Assembly (NCBI RefSeq): GCF_027568575.1
Contig: NZ_JANUVP010000014.1
DNA from: Caldifermentibacillus hisashii
Lineage (GTDB): Bacteria; Bacillota; Bacilli; Bacillales; Caldibacillaceae
DNA length: 64,000 nucleotides
Reading direction: 5' to 3' (one strand)
The translations under genes and the position numbers were made by a program. The notes below the pieces were generated by a model. The model had not been told where the DNA came from. It did not search any database and was given only the letters and a program-made list of their open reading frames with translations. Below are positions 18,330 to 27,347 of this stretch, piece by piece (position 1 is the stretch's first letter; the number at the start of each line of letters is the position of its first letter).

Positions 18330-18440
18330 TAAAAAGAACTCTTGGAACGAGAGGGATAGCTCGGTCTATTTCCCATCATGAGATGGGATTACCCGAGAAG
18401 CCCCCACCTCTAAGCGAAGCGTAGGTGGCGGGTAGTTCAC
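18330..18440 (+). ncRNA. Predicted omega RNA scaffold and right end of the tnpB element
   Basis: Downstream of tnpB two hairpins follow: TCCCATC/GATGGGA (18371-18388) and CCACCT/AGGTGG (18404-18428, with the loop TCTAAGCGAAGCGT). TnpB guide RNAs in this family end at the right end, with the guide taken from flanking DNA. The end is probably near 18440, making the bases from about 18441 the guide. The boundary is inferred; the rest of 18441-18805 shows nothing more. Confidence 0.6.
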
Positions 18441-18805
18441 CGTTTGACATTTGGAATTACATATGGATTTTCCCGAAGTTGATTTGACTTTATTCTTTAA
18501 CTAATTTGTTCTACCATACTTCAAATTAAATGTTTCTATCGAACAAAATTTTATTCCACTAAACAATATTTTGACTATTTCTAGGGAGATTTTATTACTA
18601 ATGATATCTCATACTATTTTAAACATATATAAGAATTTTAACTATTAATTAATATATCGTTATATAAATCCCCAAATTGTTCATAATGCGGAATGATTAG
18701 TACATAGCCTCGACATTTGCAATTAAAACAGCTTCAAAATTTATTCTTTTATGGCATAATATAGATAATATTGGTATTTTAATCGGCTGAGGCGCTATCA
18801 AAAAT

Positions 18806-18834
18806 TTGATTAGAAACATAAGTTCGTATATAAT
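18806..18834 (+). promoter_or_regulatory. Sigma-A type promoter of the darG-like gene
   Basis: TTGATT (18806-18811) and TATAAT (18829-18834) are separated by 17 bases, 50 bases upstream of the start codon. Confidence 0.65.
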
Positions 18835-18883
18835 GTTTATAAATATCTTATGAATCTTGTCTGAGGTAAAGGGGTGAACAAAG

Positions 18884-19810
18884 TTGATTACCTATGTTGT
18901 TGGAGATTTGTTGAAAAGCCCGGCTCGTGTTCTTGTTAATACTGTTAATACTGTCGGAGTTATGGGAAAAGGGATTGCTAAAGATTTTAAGGTTATTTAT
19001 CCCGAAATGTTTAGCCAATACCAAAATCTTTGTGAGAAAGAATTGTTTCATGTAGGTCAGCTTTGGTTATATAAAACGCCGCAGAAGTGGATTCTAAACT
19101 TTCCTACAAAAAAACATTGGAGGTCTAAATCGAAAATCGAATATATTGAAGCGGGGCTAGAAAAATTTGTTAATACTTATATGGAGAAAGGTATTACATC
19201 CATTGCGTTTCCCATGTTGGGTTGTGGGAATGGAGGTCTCGATTGGGAAAATGAGGTAAGACCTTTAATGGAAAAATATCTTAAAAATTTGCCTATCGAT
19301 ATTTATATTCATTTGTATAGAAAAGACCCGTTTGAACCAGAGTATAGAAATATTAATAAGATAAAGAATTGGCTAAGAAGTGAACCCGAATCATTGGCAT
19401 TTGTAGAGGTTTGGGAGGATATTCAGAACCTTGTCCGACAAAATGATTCTTATTTTACATTGAATAATAAAATTGATTTTACTGTTTCTATAATTAGTCA
19501 CCCTGAGGAAGGATTAGGTATCAAAACACAAGGCCGAATAGTTCATATCTATAAATCACAACTAGTGGATCTTTGGCAACATATCCGCAGCTTTGGTTTT
19601 GTAATTCCTAGTAGTATGCCTAGTGGGATGGAAAAATATACTCCATTCATTATTGCTATCCTTCATCATTTACCATATTTAAAACCGGTAATTATTTCAA
19701 CTCAATATCAAGAAATGAACAAAGAATCAATTGGCTTACAGTATATTCCAGTTAATCACACAAAAAATCTCAATGTAGAAGAGGTTTATCTTGATGAATC
19801 AACAAATTAA
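18884..19810 (+). CDS. darG: Macro-domain ADP-ribosylglycohydrolase, DarG-like antitoxin
   Basis: A 308-residue protein. Residues about 1-150 are a macro domain with VGDLL, VNTVNTVGVMGKGIAKDF and FPMLGCGNGGLDW, the ADP-ribose binding loops of the DarG/TARG1 type. The remaining half (KIKNWLRSEPESL onward) is the C-terminal extension also found in DarG. DarG removes ADP-ribose from DNA and blocks DarT. The TTG at 18884 has AAAGGGGTG upstream. A DUF4433 (DarT) fragment overlaps its 3' end. Known DarTG loci usually have darT first, so the order here is reversed. Confidence 0.85.
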   Translation: MITYVVGDLLKSPARVLVNTVNTVGVMGKGIAKDFKVIYPEMFSQYQNLCEKELFHVGQLWLYKTPQKWILNFPTKKHWRSKSKIEYIEAGLEKFVNTYMEKGITSIAFPMLGCGNGGLDWENEVRPLMEKYLKNLPIDIYIHLYRKDPFEPEYRNINKIKNWLRSEPESLAFVEVWEDIQNLVRQNDSYFTLNNKIDFTVSIISHPEEGLGIKTQGRIVHIYKSQLVDLWQHIRSFGFVIPSSMPSGMEKYTPFIIAILHHLPYLKPVIISTQYQEMNKESIGLQYIPVNHTKNLNVEEVYLDESTN

Positions 19811-20053
19811 ACCTGACGCTCATCTTTTTATTAATTATATAGATCAACTTATAAAAGAACCTTGGTTAGGACAATCAAGAAGATGGTGGCCAAAATTTGT
19901 TTACCATTTTACAAACATTGATAATGCAGTAAAAATTTTAGAAGACGGAAGGTTACTAAGTAGGGGGAAATTAAACAAGTTTCAGGGCATGGTCTGATAA
20001 CGCTAGTCCAAATGCAATTACATGCCCCTGTTATTGGTGGATGTTTACAGTTT
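19794..20053 (+). pseudogene. Truncated, frameshifted darT (DUF4433 DNA ADP-ribosyltransferase) fragment
   Basis: The ATG at 19794 overlaps the end of the darG-like gene. About 60 residues match the DarT N-terminus, including WWPKFVYHFTNIDNAVKILEDG and LLSRGK with the YHFT NAD-site His. The frame stops at 19997, but a one-base shift continues as SDNASPNAI, as in DarT. After that the sequence becomes unrelated and matches another intergenic stretch (20024-20053 versus 27373-27402). The catalytic Glu region is absent, so the toxin should be inactive. Confidence 0.8.
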
Positions 20054-20496
20054 AAATTATCCAATATAGATACAAATAATTTTAAAAAGGTTCTAACTGT
20101 TCCATGTTCTCCGTAGATATGTTGGGGATACCGCACGTGGTCCGGCGATAAAACCTTCATTTTTTTATCTTCTTGTTTTTGTCATAGTTAAAACAAATAC
20201 ATCCCTAATGTGAGAATCTGTCTTTAATATACAGGTTAGAATGTTCTGCTGATATTATTTGACGGTGGAACAGGAATAATTGCATATACTTTGGATGAAA
20301 TGCTCCAGTGGATCACGTAGACAGGTACCTTGGTCCAGTTAAGAGGGGTGACTTTGTTTGTCACTGTACGTTAATGTGCAAAAGTGAACAAAGACACAAG
20401 GACAGATACCTTGACCTAATTTTACTTTTAATTTGGAATAACGGGAAGGGGCTTGGTGACTAGGTACCTAACCCTAACACAAAAAGATGGGACGAT
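20054..20496. other. Gene-free stretch with ACAGGTACC-like words
   Basis: No gene supported. Words of the type GACAGGTACCTTG and GACAGATACCTTGAC recur here and are variants of the GGGACAGGTTCC repeats around the following gene. A short frame at 20249-20320 reads like a protein tail but has no start. Confidence 0.45.
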
Positions 20497-20514
20497 GAAC
20501 CTGTCCCCATGTCC
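20497..20514. repeat. Left arm of an inverted repeat flanking the symporter gene
   Basis: GAACCTGTCCCCATGTCC lies two bases outside the stop codon of the symporter gene. The complement GACATGGGGACAGGTTC lies at 21754-21770 just upstream of the gene's ribosome binding site. Confidence 0.6.
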
Positions 20515-20516
20515 CA

Positions 20517-21737
20517 CTATACACTAACGTCATTCGATATTTTTAATTCTCGATTTTCCTCTATAGCATTCACTACAACTGCTGCGGAGGCATCACCCGT
20601 GATATTTACAGATGTCCGGATCATATCCAATAATCTATCAATTCCAGCAATGAGAGCAATACCTTCTACCGGAAGCCCTACGGAAGTAACGACCATCGTA
20701 AGCATAATCAAGCCAGCGCCAGGAACCCCTGCAGTACCGATTGAAGCAAGAGTGGCAGTTAATACAATTGTTAACTGTTGTACCAAAGAGAGATCATATC
20801 CGAAAAATTGTGCAATAAATAAAACACATATACCCTGATACAATGCGGTTCCGTCCATATTAACGGTGGCTCCTAATGGAAGAACAAAGCTGCTTACTTT
20901 TCTAGAAACACCGAGGTTCTCTTCTGTGTTTTTAATTGTTATTGGCAAAGTTCCCGAGCTGCTTGATGTGCTGAATGCGACCAAGCTGGCAGGTGCAATT
21001 CCTGTAAAAAATTTAAGTGGATTCATATTCGCAAATAGTTTAACTGATGTTGAATAGACTAATACGGCGTGAAGGATACAACCGAAATAAACGACTAATA
21101 TCACCTTCATAAGTGGAAGAAGTACAGAAAGACCATACTCTCCAACAGTTGGTGCGATTAAACCGAAAACCCCAATTGGAGCCAGTTTCATTACAATGGC
21201 TGTAATTTTATACATGATTTCAGCAAATTCATTAAAAAAGTTATAAACCGTCTTTGCCTTATCTCCTAATATCGTAATGGCTGCACCGAGAAAAATGGCA
21301 AAGAAAATGATTTGCAACATATCCCCATTTACTAATGAGGAAATTGGATTCGTAGGGACGATATTTAATAAGGTGTCGATTATACTGGGGGCCTCGGTTG
21401 GTTCAACTTTCTCCACAGATGCATCAATATTGACACCTTTACCTGGGGAGAAAATATTGGCAAGAATTAATCCGATTGTTACTGCAATGGCCGTGGTTAA
21501 CAAATAATAAACAAGTGTGATTCCACCCATTCGTCCAATTTTTTTAATGTCCCCAGTACCTGCAACGCCCACAACAAGGGAAGCCAGAACTAAAGGAACG
21601 ATAATAAATTTGATCATACGTAAGAATAAATCGCCAAATGGTTTTACAACCTCAATCTTTGGCCCGACGATAGCACCAACAATAATAGCAAGTACAAAAG
21701 CAATTAAAATTTGCGAAAGTAATCCAATTCTCTTCAT
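20517..21737 (-). CDS. Dicarboxylate/amino acid:cation symporter (GltP/GltT-like)
   Basis: A 406-residue DAACS family transporter with eight transmembrane helices and re-entrant loops. Signatures are the serine-rich loop FSTSSSSGTLPITI, the NMDGTALYQG motif in the seventh helix, and IGTAGVPGAG and DRLLDMIRTSVNITGD near the C-terminus, which form the substrate and Na+/H+ sites. Likely substrates are glutamate, aspartate or C4-dicarboxylates. AAGGAGG precedes the ATG at 21737; the longer frame to 21833 runs through repeat DNA. The gene stands alone and is bracketed by an inverted repeat, so it may have come as a unit or the repeats may only be mRNA-end elements. Confidence 0.93.
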   Translation of the reverse strand: MKRIGLLSQILIAFVLAIIVGAIVGPKIEVVKPFGDLFLRMIKFIIVPLVLASLVVGVAGTGDIKKIGRMGGITLVYYLLTTAIAVTIGLILANIFSPGKGVNIDASVEKVEPTEAPSIIDTLLNIVPTNPISSLVNGDMLQIIFFAIFLGAAITILGDKAKTVYNFFNEFAEIMYKITAIVMKLAPIGVFGLIAPTVGEYGLSVLLPLMKVILVVYFGCILHAVLVYSTSVKLFANMNPLKFFTGIAPASLVAFSTSSSSGTLPITIKNTEENLGVSRKVSSFVLPLGATVNMDGTALYQGICVLFIAQFFGYDLSLVQQLTIVLTATLASIGTAGVPGAGLIMLTMVVTSVGLPVEGIALIAGIDRLLDMIRTSVNITGDASAAVVVNAIEENRELKISNDVSV

Positions 21738-21753
21738 AAAAACCTCCTTTTGA

Positions 21754-21801
21754 GACATGGGGACAGGTTCCATAGCCATAAAGGCCACTGGGACAGGTTC
21801 C
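21754..21801. repeat. Right arm of the symporter-flanking inverted repeat plus a second copy
   Basis: GACATGGGGACAGGTTCC (21754-21771) mirrors 20497-20514. The core GGGACAGGTTCC is repeated directly at 21790-21801. The rest of 21802-22340 is AT-rich and holds no supported gene; TTATAATA near 22215 may be part of the pxpB promoter. Confidence 0.6.
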
Positions 21802-22340
21802 TCGACCCACTTCAGTTTATTCATTCTGGACAATAAACTAGCCCCTTGCCACTCGTTATTATTTGGGAAAATGAAGCTGTCCCTCTGTCCCTGTTAATTG
21901 TTACTGCTTTCACACTGCTCTAAAAAATATAAAATTCTATCCATTACTTACTCCTTTTATATAAGAACTTACATAAATAGTCAATACAAATTTCCAAAAT
22001 AAGTAATAAAGGGAATTTTGTCGTATAAAATAATATTTAATAAATATAAAAAATATATGCTTACATTGAGTATAAATCCTATGCTTGATCGTAATTTAGA
22101 ATTCAGTATTGATAACATTTTCTCACTTAAAACGCGAAGAAGTCTATTTATGTTATATTATATTACATATTTTTGTCAGATTTTTAAACATCCCCTTTGA
22201 ATAAATAAGATTTTATATTATAATAGTATTCAAAAATAAAAAAATAAATTTGCTTTGATTAATTAAATGTTTATTCATATCATATAAATTTTTAAAATAA
22301 AATTGCGTTTATATAGATATTATTGCAAGGGGGGTAAAGA

Positions 22341-23054
22341 ATGGAATATGAATTATATCCACTTGGGGAAGATGCGGTTTTGATTGAACTGGGAAAGGAA
22401 ATTAATTTAGAGACACATCATTGGGTTCAGATGATAACCGGTTTGCTTGAGGATAATCCCCCGGAATGGATGATTGAATATATTCCTGCATTTACGACTA
22501 TCACTATTTTCTATGATCCTTTTAAAATAATAAAAGCTTTTAAATCCAATCAACTACCATATACATATGTTTGCCAGCAGATTAACTTTCTTTTTGAACA
22601 GTTCAATTTTGATAAATCTACACAACAGAGACTTGTTGAGATTCCGGTGTGTTACGGTGGCGAATTGGGACCGGATTTGGATATAGTGGCTAGTGTAAAT
22701 CAGTTAACACCGGAAGAAGTGATTCAAATCCATACATCGGGAGACTACATTGTTTATATGATCGGCTTTGCTCCGGGTTTTCCATATATCGGAGGGATGT
22801 CTGAGAAAATTGCAGCACCAAGGAAAGAATCGCCCAGATTAAAGATTCCTGAACGGTCAGTTGGAATTGCCGGCATGCAAACGGGTATTTATCCGATTGA
22901 AACCCCTGGCGGATGGCAATTGATTGGTCGGACACCAATACGGTTATTTACGCCTGAAGCCAACCCGCCCAGTTTACTCAGGGCCGGTGACAAAATTAAG
23001 TTTACAGCAATTAGTTTTGAAGAATATCAAGCATTGGAGAAAAGAATCGGATGA
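22341..23054 (+). CDS. pxpB: 5-oxoprolinase subunit B (KipI)
   Basis: A 237-residue protein with the KipI/carboxyltransferase domain signature: EIPVCYGGELGPDLD, YMIGFAPGFPYIGGM, RSVGIAGMQTGIYPIETPGGWQLIGRTPIRLF split across residues about 180-210. With PxpA and PxpC it forms ATP-dependent 5-oxoprolinase, which opens pyroglutamate to glutamate; in Bacillus KipI also inhibits KinA. AAGGGGGG precedes the ATG. Its stop overlaps the pxpC start by four bases. Confidence 0.94.
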   Translation: MEYELYPLGEDAVLIELGKEINLETHHWVQMITGLLEDNPPEWMIEYIPAFTTITIFYDPFKIIKAFKSNQLPYTYVCQQINFLFEQFNFDKSTQQRLVEIPVCYGGELGPDLDIVASVNQLTPEEVIQIHTSGDYIVYMIGFAPGFPYIGGMSEKIAAPRKESPRLKIPERSVGIAGMQTGIYPIETPGGWQLIGRTPIRLFTPEANPPSLLRAGDKIKFTAISFEEYQALEKRIG

Positions 23055-24049
23055 TTATTGTAAAAAAAGCCGGACTTCTTACTAGTATTCAAGATTTAGG
23101 AAGGCGAGGGTTTCAGAAATACGGTGTCATCGTTAGTGGGGCAATGGACAGATTAGCACATCGGGTAGCAAATTTGCTGGTCGGTAATGAGGAAGACCTT
23201 CCAACGATTGAAATCACCTTACTTGGTCCGACCATCGAATTTCAACAAGATTCCCTAATTGCAATTTGTGGTGGGGATCTTTCCGCAACAATAAATGGGA
23301 AACCAATCGGGTTATGGAGACCGATTTTAGTCAAAGCAAATAGTGAATTGAAATTTGGGGCATGTAAAACAGGATGCAGGGTCTATCTTGCAGTGGCAGG
23401 TGGTTTTACTGTGCCGACTGTTATGAATAGTAAATCGACTTATTTACGTGCGGGAATTGGCGGCTATGAGGGTCGGCCTTTACGAACGGGTGATCAATTG
23501 TCTGTTGGAAAAACAGGAGAGTTATCAAATCGGATAATGAATCAATTAAGTCGATTTTTTACAGAAGATATTGTTGAGGAAAAATGGCAGGTTAACCCTA
23601 TGCGATTCTTTGAAATGAAAAGGGGGCAAGCCATACGAGTCATCAAAGGTCGTCATTTCCATCTATTTTCAAAAGAAAGTCAAGATACTTTTTTTCAAAA
23701 TGATTATACCATTTCCAATCAATCAGACCGGATGGGATACCGGTTAAAAGGTAAAGAATTAATATTATCCGAAAAAGAAGAAATGATTTCAGAAGCGGTT
23801 AATTTTGGAACGATTCAAGTACCGGCAGATGGGAACCCAATTATTCTTTTGGCAGACCGACAAACAACCGGCGGCTATCCAAAAATCGGGCAAGTAGCAA
23901 GTGTGGATTTAAGTATTTTAGCACAAGCAAAACCGGGCGATCGAATTCGATTCACTGAAATTTCTTTTGAAAATGCCCAATTTCTTTACTTAAAAAGGGA
24001 AAGGAAAATTCATGAATTAAAACTAGGAATCTATTTGAAATACAGTTAG
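23051..24049 (+). CDS. pxpC: 5-oxoprolinase subunit C (KipA)
   Basis: A 332-residue biotin-dependent carboxyltransferase-like protein. Family text includes GLLTSIQDLGRRGFQKYGV at the N-terminus, CGGDLSATINGKP, YLAVAGGF, the YTISNQSDRMGYRLKG segment, and GNPIILLADRQTTGGYPKIG. It acts with PxpB in the phosphorylating half of 5-oxoprolinase. Translational coupling with pxpB (ATGA) is visible; pxpA follows 11 bases later. Confidence 0.94.
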   Translation: MIIVKKAGLLTSIQDLGRRGFQKYGVIVSGAMDRLAHRVANLLVGNEEDLPTIEITLLGPTIEFQQDSLIAICGGDLSATINGKPIGLWRPILVKANSELKFGACKTGCRVYLAVAGGFTVPTVMNSKSTYLRAGIGGYEGRPLRTGDQLSVGKTGELSNRIMNQLSRFFTEDIVEEKWQVNPMRFFEMKRGQAIRVIKGRHFHLFSKESQDTFFQNDYTISNQSDRMGYRLKGKELILSEKEEMISEAVNFGTIQVPADGNPIILLADRQTTGGYPKIGQVASVDLSILAQAKPGDRIRFTEISFENAQFLYLKRERKIHELKLGIYLKYS

Positions 24050-24060
24050 GAGGATGCGTT

Positions 24061-24831
24061 ATGCATTTGGTTGATTTAAATTGCGATATGGGAGAAAGTT
24101 TCGGTGCATATCGAATGGGAAAAGATGAAGAAATTCTTGATTATGTGACAAGCGCAAATATTGCTTGTGGTTACCATGCAGGCGATCCGGCGACGATGAG
24201 AAAAACTGTTCAAATGGCACTTGAAAAAAATGTCGGCATTGGAGCCCATCCCGGTATGCCGGATTTAGTTGGTTTCGGGCGAAGAGAAATAAATATATCT
24301 CCCCAAGAAGCTTATGATTTGGTTATCTATCAAATGGGTGCTTTATATGGGTTTGTGAGATCGGAAGGGGGAAAAATTCAGCATGTGAAACCACATGGAG
24401 CACTTTTTAATATGGCGGCGAAAAGTGCACCATTATCAGAAGCAATTGCTGAAGCTGTTTATAAAGTGGATCCTGAATGCATTTTGTTCGGGTTGGCAGG
24501 AAGCGAGTTGGTAAAAGCCGGTAAAAAAATTGGGCTTCGGACAGCAAGTGAAGTATTTTCCGATCGTACGTATCAAAAAGATGGTTCGTTAACATCAAGA
24601 CGAGAAGAAAATGCACTTATCAAGGATCATAAGATTGCCGTAAATCAAGTAATTCGCATGGTAAAAGAGGGAAAAGTCAAGTCGGTGCAAGGCGAAGATG
24701 TTGTCATTCAGGCAGATACCATCTGTATCCACGGTGATGGCTTACATGCCCTTGAATTTGCCCAATATATCTCAAATGCTTTACGTGAAGCTGGTATTAC
24801 GATTGCCAAAATTGGTGACTTTTTAAGATAA
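24061..24831 (+). CDS. pxpA: 5-oxoprolinase subunit A (LamB/YcsF family)
   Basis: A 256-residue YcsF-family protein starting with MHLVDLNCDMGESFGAYRMG, followed by IACGYHAGDPATM, GAHPGMPDLVGFGRR, HVKPHGALFNMA and ICIHGDGLHA. These metal- and substrate-binding motifs are typical. It carries the hydrolytic step of 5-oxoprolinase. AGGAGG precedes the ATG. A dispersed hairpin repeat begins at its stop codon, separating it from the next gene by about 300 bases. Confidence 0.95.
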   Translation: MHLVDLNCDMGESFGAYRMGKDEEILDYVTSANIACGYHAGDPATMRKTVQMALEKNVGIGAHPGMPDLVGFGRREINISPQEAYDLVIYQMGALYGFVRSEGGKIQHVKPHGALFNMAAKSAPLSEAIAEAVYKVDPECILFGLAGSELVKAGKKIGLRTASEVFSDRTYQKDGSLTSRREENALIKDHKIAVNQVIRMVKEGKVKSVQGEDVVIQADTICIHGDGLHALEFAQYISNALREAGITIAKIGDFLR

Positions 24832-25012
24832 AGTGAAACTTCCATTAGTGGGGGAATTGTCCCCCGCTGATGATTCGTTGAACCAATCGGGCACTTATCT
24901 TCCTTTTTTACATCTTTGATTTTTCTTAAGACTCAGACGGAAGATTTAGTGACGGTTTGTGCGGGATAAAATGAAACTTCCATCAGTGGGGGGATTATTC
25001 TCCCACTGATGA
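24827..25012 (+). repeat. Dispersed hairpin repeat, copies 2 and 3
   Basis: Copy 2 (24827-24872) and copy 3 (24965-25012) both start GATAAA(G/A)TGAAACTTCC and continue into a stem of the type AGTGGGGGA/TCCCCCGCT or CAGTGGG/CCCACTG, then GATGATT(C/A)GTTGAAC. A further hairpin CCCCACCT/AGGTGGGG follows at 25049-25088. No gene lies between pxpA and ycsG. Some transcripts may stop here, or the hairpins may protect mRNA ends. Confidence 0.7.
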
Positions 25013-25134
25013 TTAGTTGAACAAAACGGACGCAGCGGGCAGCCCGATCCCCACCTACCTTCTATGTAAACTCAGAAACCTGAGGTGGGGTCTTACTGTT
25101 CGATGTGGGATAAAAGATGAAGGCGGGAATAAAG

Positions 25135-26328
25135 ATGGGAAAACAAGAGTCTAATAGGTCAATACTTTTAGGTGCAGCCTTTTTAATGGCTACTTCTGCA
25201 ATCGGGCCGGGATTTTTAACACAAACAACTACATTTACAGAACAACTCGCAGCAAGTTTCGGTTTTGTTATTTTAGTTTCCATTATCATTGATATTGGTG
25301 CGCAAATGAATATTTGGCGGATTATTGCAGTATCCGAAAAACGCGCACAAGATATTGCAAACGATGTCTTGCCGGGGGTGGGTTATTTTCTGGCGCTGTT
25401 AATTGTAATGGGCGGTCTAGCCTTTAATATTGGGAACGTTGGTGGTGCAGGCTTAGGGTTAAATGTTCTATTTGGCATTTCACCGGAATTAGGTGCACTT
25501 TTAAGCGGAATTTTTGCGATAGGAATTTTTCTAATTAAAGAAGCAGGAAAAGCGATGGATCGTTTCGCACAAATTGCCGGTTTCGTTATGATTGGACTCA
25601 CGATTTATGTCATGTTTACAGCTAAGCCGCCATATGGTGAAGCGGTAATGAAAACCTTTATTCCGGATGACATAAGTTATCTTGCTATTGTTACTTTAGT
25701 AGGTGGTACTGTTGGCGGTTATATTACTTTTGCCGGGGGACATCGATTAATTGATGCAGGGATTAAAGGGAAAGAGGCGATTCCACAAGTGACGAAAAGT
25801 GCAGTAAGTGCCATTGGAATCGCATCTATTATGAGAATTTTCTTATTCTTGGCTGCCTTTGGTGTTGTTGCACAAGGTTTTGCCCTTGATCCTAGTAATC
25901 CCGCTGCTTCGGTATTCCAAATTGCTGCAGGTACGGTTGGATATAAAATATTTGGAATCATTATGTGGGCAGCTGCTGTTACATCTGTTGTCGGTGCTGC
26001 TTATACATCTGTTTCATTTATTCGAACTTTTAATCCTTTTATTGATAAAAATTACCAATGGTTTATTGTTGGTTTTATTGCAATATCCACAATCGTATTT
26101 GTTTCCATAGGTCAACCGGCCAAAATTTTAGTTCTTGTTGGTTCGTTAAATGGATTAATCTTACCAATCGCATTGGGTGTTATGCTTATTGCGGCATATA
26201 GAAAGAAAATTGTTGGTGATTATAAACATCCGTTATGGATGACAATTTTTGGCATTATCATCGTTATCACCATGGCTGCTATGGGTATTTATTCATTATT
26301 AAATGGAATTCCGCAATTATTTAAATAA
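25135..26328 (+). CDS. ycsG: NRAMP-family divalent metal/proton symporter-like membrane protein (YcsG)
   Basis: A membrane protein of about 397 residues with ten to eleven helices, related to the NRAMP family. ATSAIGPGFLTQTTTF near the N-terminus replaces the usual DPGN metal motif, so the substrate may not be a metal. In Bacillus subtilis the equivalent gene belongs to the ycsF-ycsG-ycsI-kipIA operon, and an uptake role for pyroglutamate or a related compound has been proposed from context. The ATG at 25135 has AAGGCGG upstream; the ATG at 25117 is possible. The next gene starts 14 bases after the stop. Confidence 0.85.
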   Translation: MGKQESNRSILLGAAFLMATSAIGPGFLTQTTTFTEQLAASFGFVILVSIIIDIGAQMNIWRIIAVSEKRAQDIANDVLPGVGYFLALLIVMGGLAFNIGNVGGAGLGLNVLFGISPELGALLSGIFAIGIFLIKEAGKAMDRFAQIAGFVMIGLTIYVMFTAKPPYGEAVMKTFIPDDISYLAIVTLVGGTVGGYITFAGGHRLIDAGIKGKEAIPQVTKSAVSAIGIASIMRIFLFLAAFGVVAQGFALDPSNPAASVFQIAAGTVGYKIFGIIMWAAAVTSVVGAAYTSVSFIRTFNPFIDKNYQWFIVGFIAISTIVFVSIGQPAKILVLVGSLNGLILPIALGVMLIAAYRKKIVGDYKHPLWMTIFGIIIVITMAAMGIYSLLNGIPQLFK

Positions 26329-26341
26329 AGGAGAGATGAAT

Positions 26342-27133
26342 GTGTCAAATCCAGCACACTTCAGTCCGGCTGAGGCTCGTAAATTAATACGTGAAAAAAA
26401 TTGGGTAAAACCGACTTCAGGTGTCGCAAATGGCTATATTCAGGCAAATCTGGCCGTATTGCCGAAAGAATTAGCATTTGACTTTTTATTGTTTTGTCAA
26501 AGAAATCCGAAGCCTTGTCCTATCATTGATGTGATTGAGCCAGGAGATGTTGCTCCACAGGTTGCAGCTCCATCGGCCAATGTTAAAACAGATATTCCTA
26601 AATATCGAGTCTATAAAAAAGGGGAATTTGTTGAAGAAACGACGGATGTAACAGAAATTTGGGATGAGAACATGGTTGGGTTTTTAATTGGTTGTAGTTT
26701 CACTTTTGAAGAAGCGCTTTTGAAAAATGAAGTGCCCATTCGTCATATTGAGGAAAATTGTAATGTTCCTATGTATATTACCAATATTCCATGCGTTAAG
26801 GCAGGAATTTTCGAAGGACCAATGGTTGTTAGTATGCGGCCGATGACAGAAAAACAAGCAATTCGTGCAGTGCAAGTGACAAGCCGCTTCCCGTCTGTAC
26901 ATGGTGCACCTGTACATATTGGTAATCCGGAAGTAATCGGTATTAAAGATATTCACAACCCGGATTTCGGTGATTCAGTCACAATTAAAGAGAGAGAAGT
27001 TCCGGTGTTTTGGGCATGCGGAGTTACCCCTCAAGCAGTTGCTATGCATGTAAAACCGGAAATCATGATTACACATGCACCCGGGCATATGTTTATCACA
27101 GACTTGAAAAATGAACAGTTTGCGATTTTATAA
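26342..27133 (+). CDS. ycsI: Putative D-glutamate cyclase / hydro-lyase (YcsI, DUF1445)
   Basis: A 263-residue DUF1445 protein. Typical text: ARKLIREKNWVKPTSGVANGYIQANLAVLPK, LIGCSFTFEEALL, MYITNIPCVKAGIFEGPMVVSMRP and THAPGHMFITD are spread over the protein. Family members convert D-glutamate to 5-oxo-D-proline, which fits the 5-oxoprolinase operon. AAAGGAG at 26327-26333 is eight bases before the GTG at 26342 and only two from the ATG at 26336, so the GTG is preferred. Last gene of the pxp operon. Confidence 0.88.
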   Translation: MSNPAHFSPAEARKLIREKNWVKPTSGVANGYIQANLAVLPKELAFDFLLFCQRNPKPCPIIDVIEPGDVAPQVAAPSANVKTDIPKYRVYKKGEFVEETTDVTEIWDENMVGFLIGCSFTFEEALLKNEVPIRHIEENCNVPMYITNIPCVKAGIFEGPMVVSMRPMTEKQAIRAVQVTSRFPSVHGAPVHIGNPEVIGIKDIHNPDFGDSVTIKEREVPVFWACGVTPQAVAMHVKPEIMITHAPGHMFITDLKNEQFAIL

Positions 27134-27169
27134 GAATGGAAGGAAATTTTTCATTAGGGAAAGGGCTTT

Positions 27170-27200
27170 TCTGTGAAAAAATGTTTTCATCACAGATTTT
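27170..27200 (+). terminator. Terminator-like hairpin after the pxp operon
   Basis: TCTGTGA (27170-27176) pairs with TCACAGA (27190-27196), followed by TTTT. A second stem TTCAGC/GCTGAA with a T-rich tail lies at 27270-27305. Confidence 0.5.
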
Positions 27201-27347
27201 GATCCGCTGATTGTTTCTGTTGTTTTGAAAAAATAAAGCAGAGGTTATTAAATAAAAAATAGAAGAAATTTCAGCATTGTATGCTGGTGGCTGAAAAATT
27301 TTTCTTGCAGTAGTCAAAGTGTAAGCTGATTTAATAATTCAAGCACA

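Noticed and set aside
20249..20320. Short frame reading like a protein C-terminus (FDGGTGIIAYTLDEMLQW)
   Set aside because: No start, no ribosome binding site and no family that I can name; it may be a remnant but cannot be supported.
22018..22200. 60-codon frame in the pxpB upstream region
   Set aside because: Very AT-rich, with a non-ATG start and no ribosome binding site; more likely promoter-region DNA.
25117..26328. ycsG as a classical NRAMP metal importer
   Set aside because: The metal-binding DPGN motif is replaced by GPGF, and the operon context concerns pyroglutamate and glutamate.
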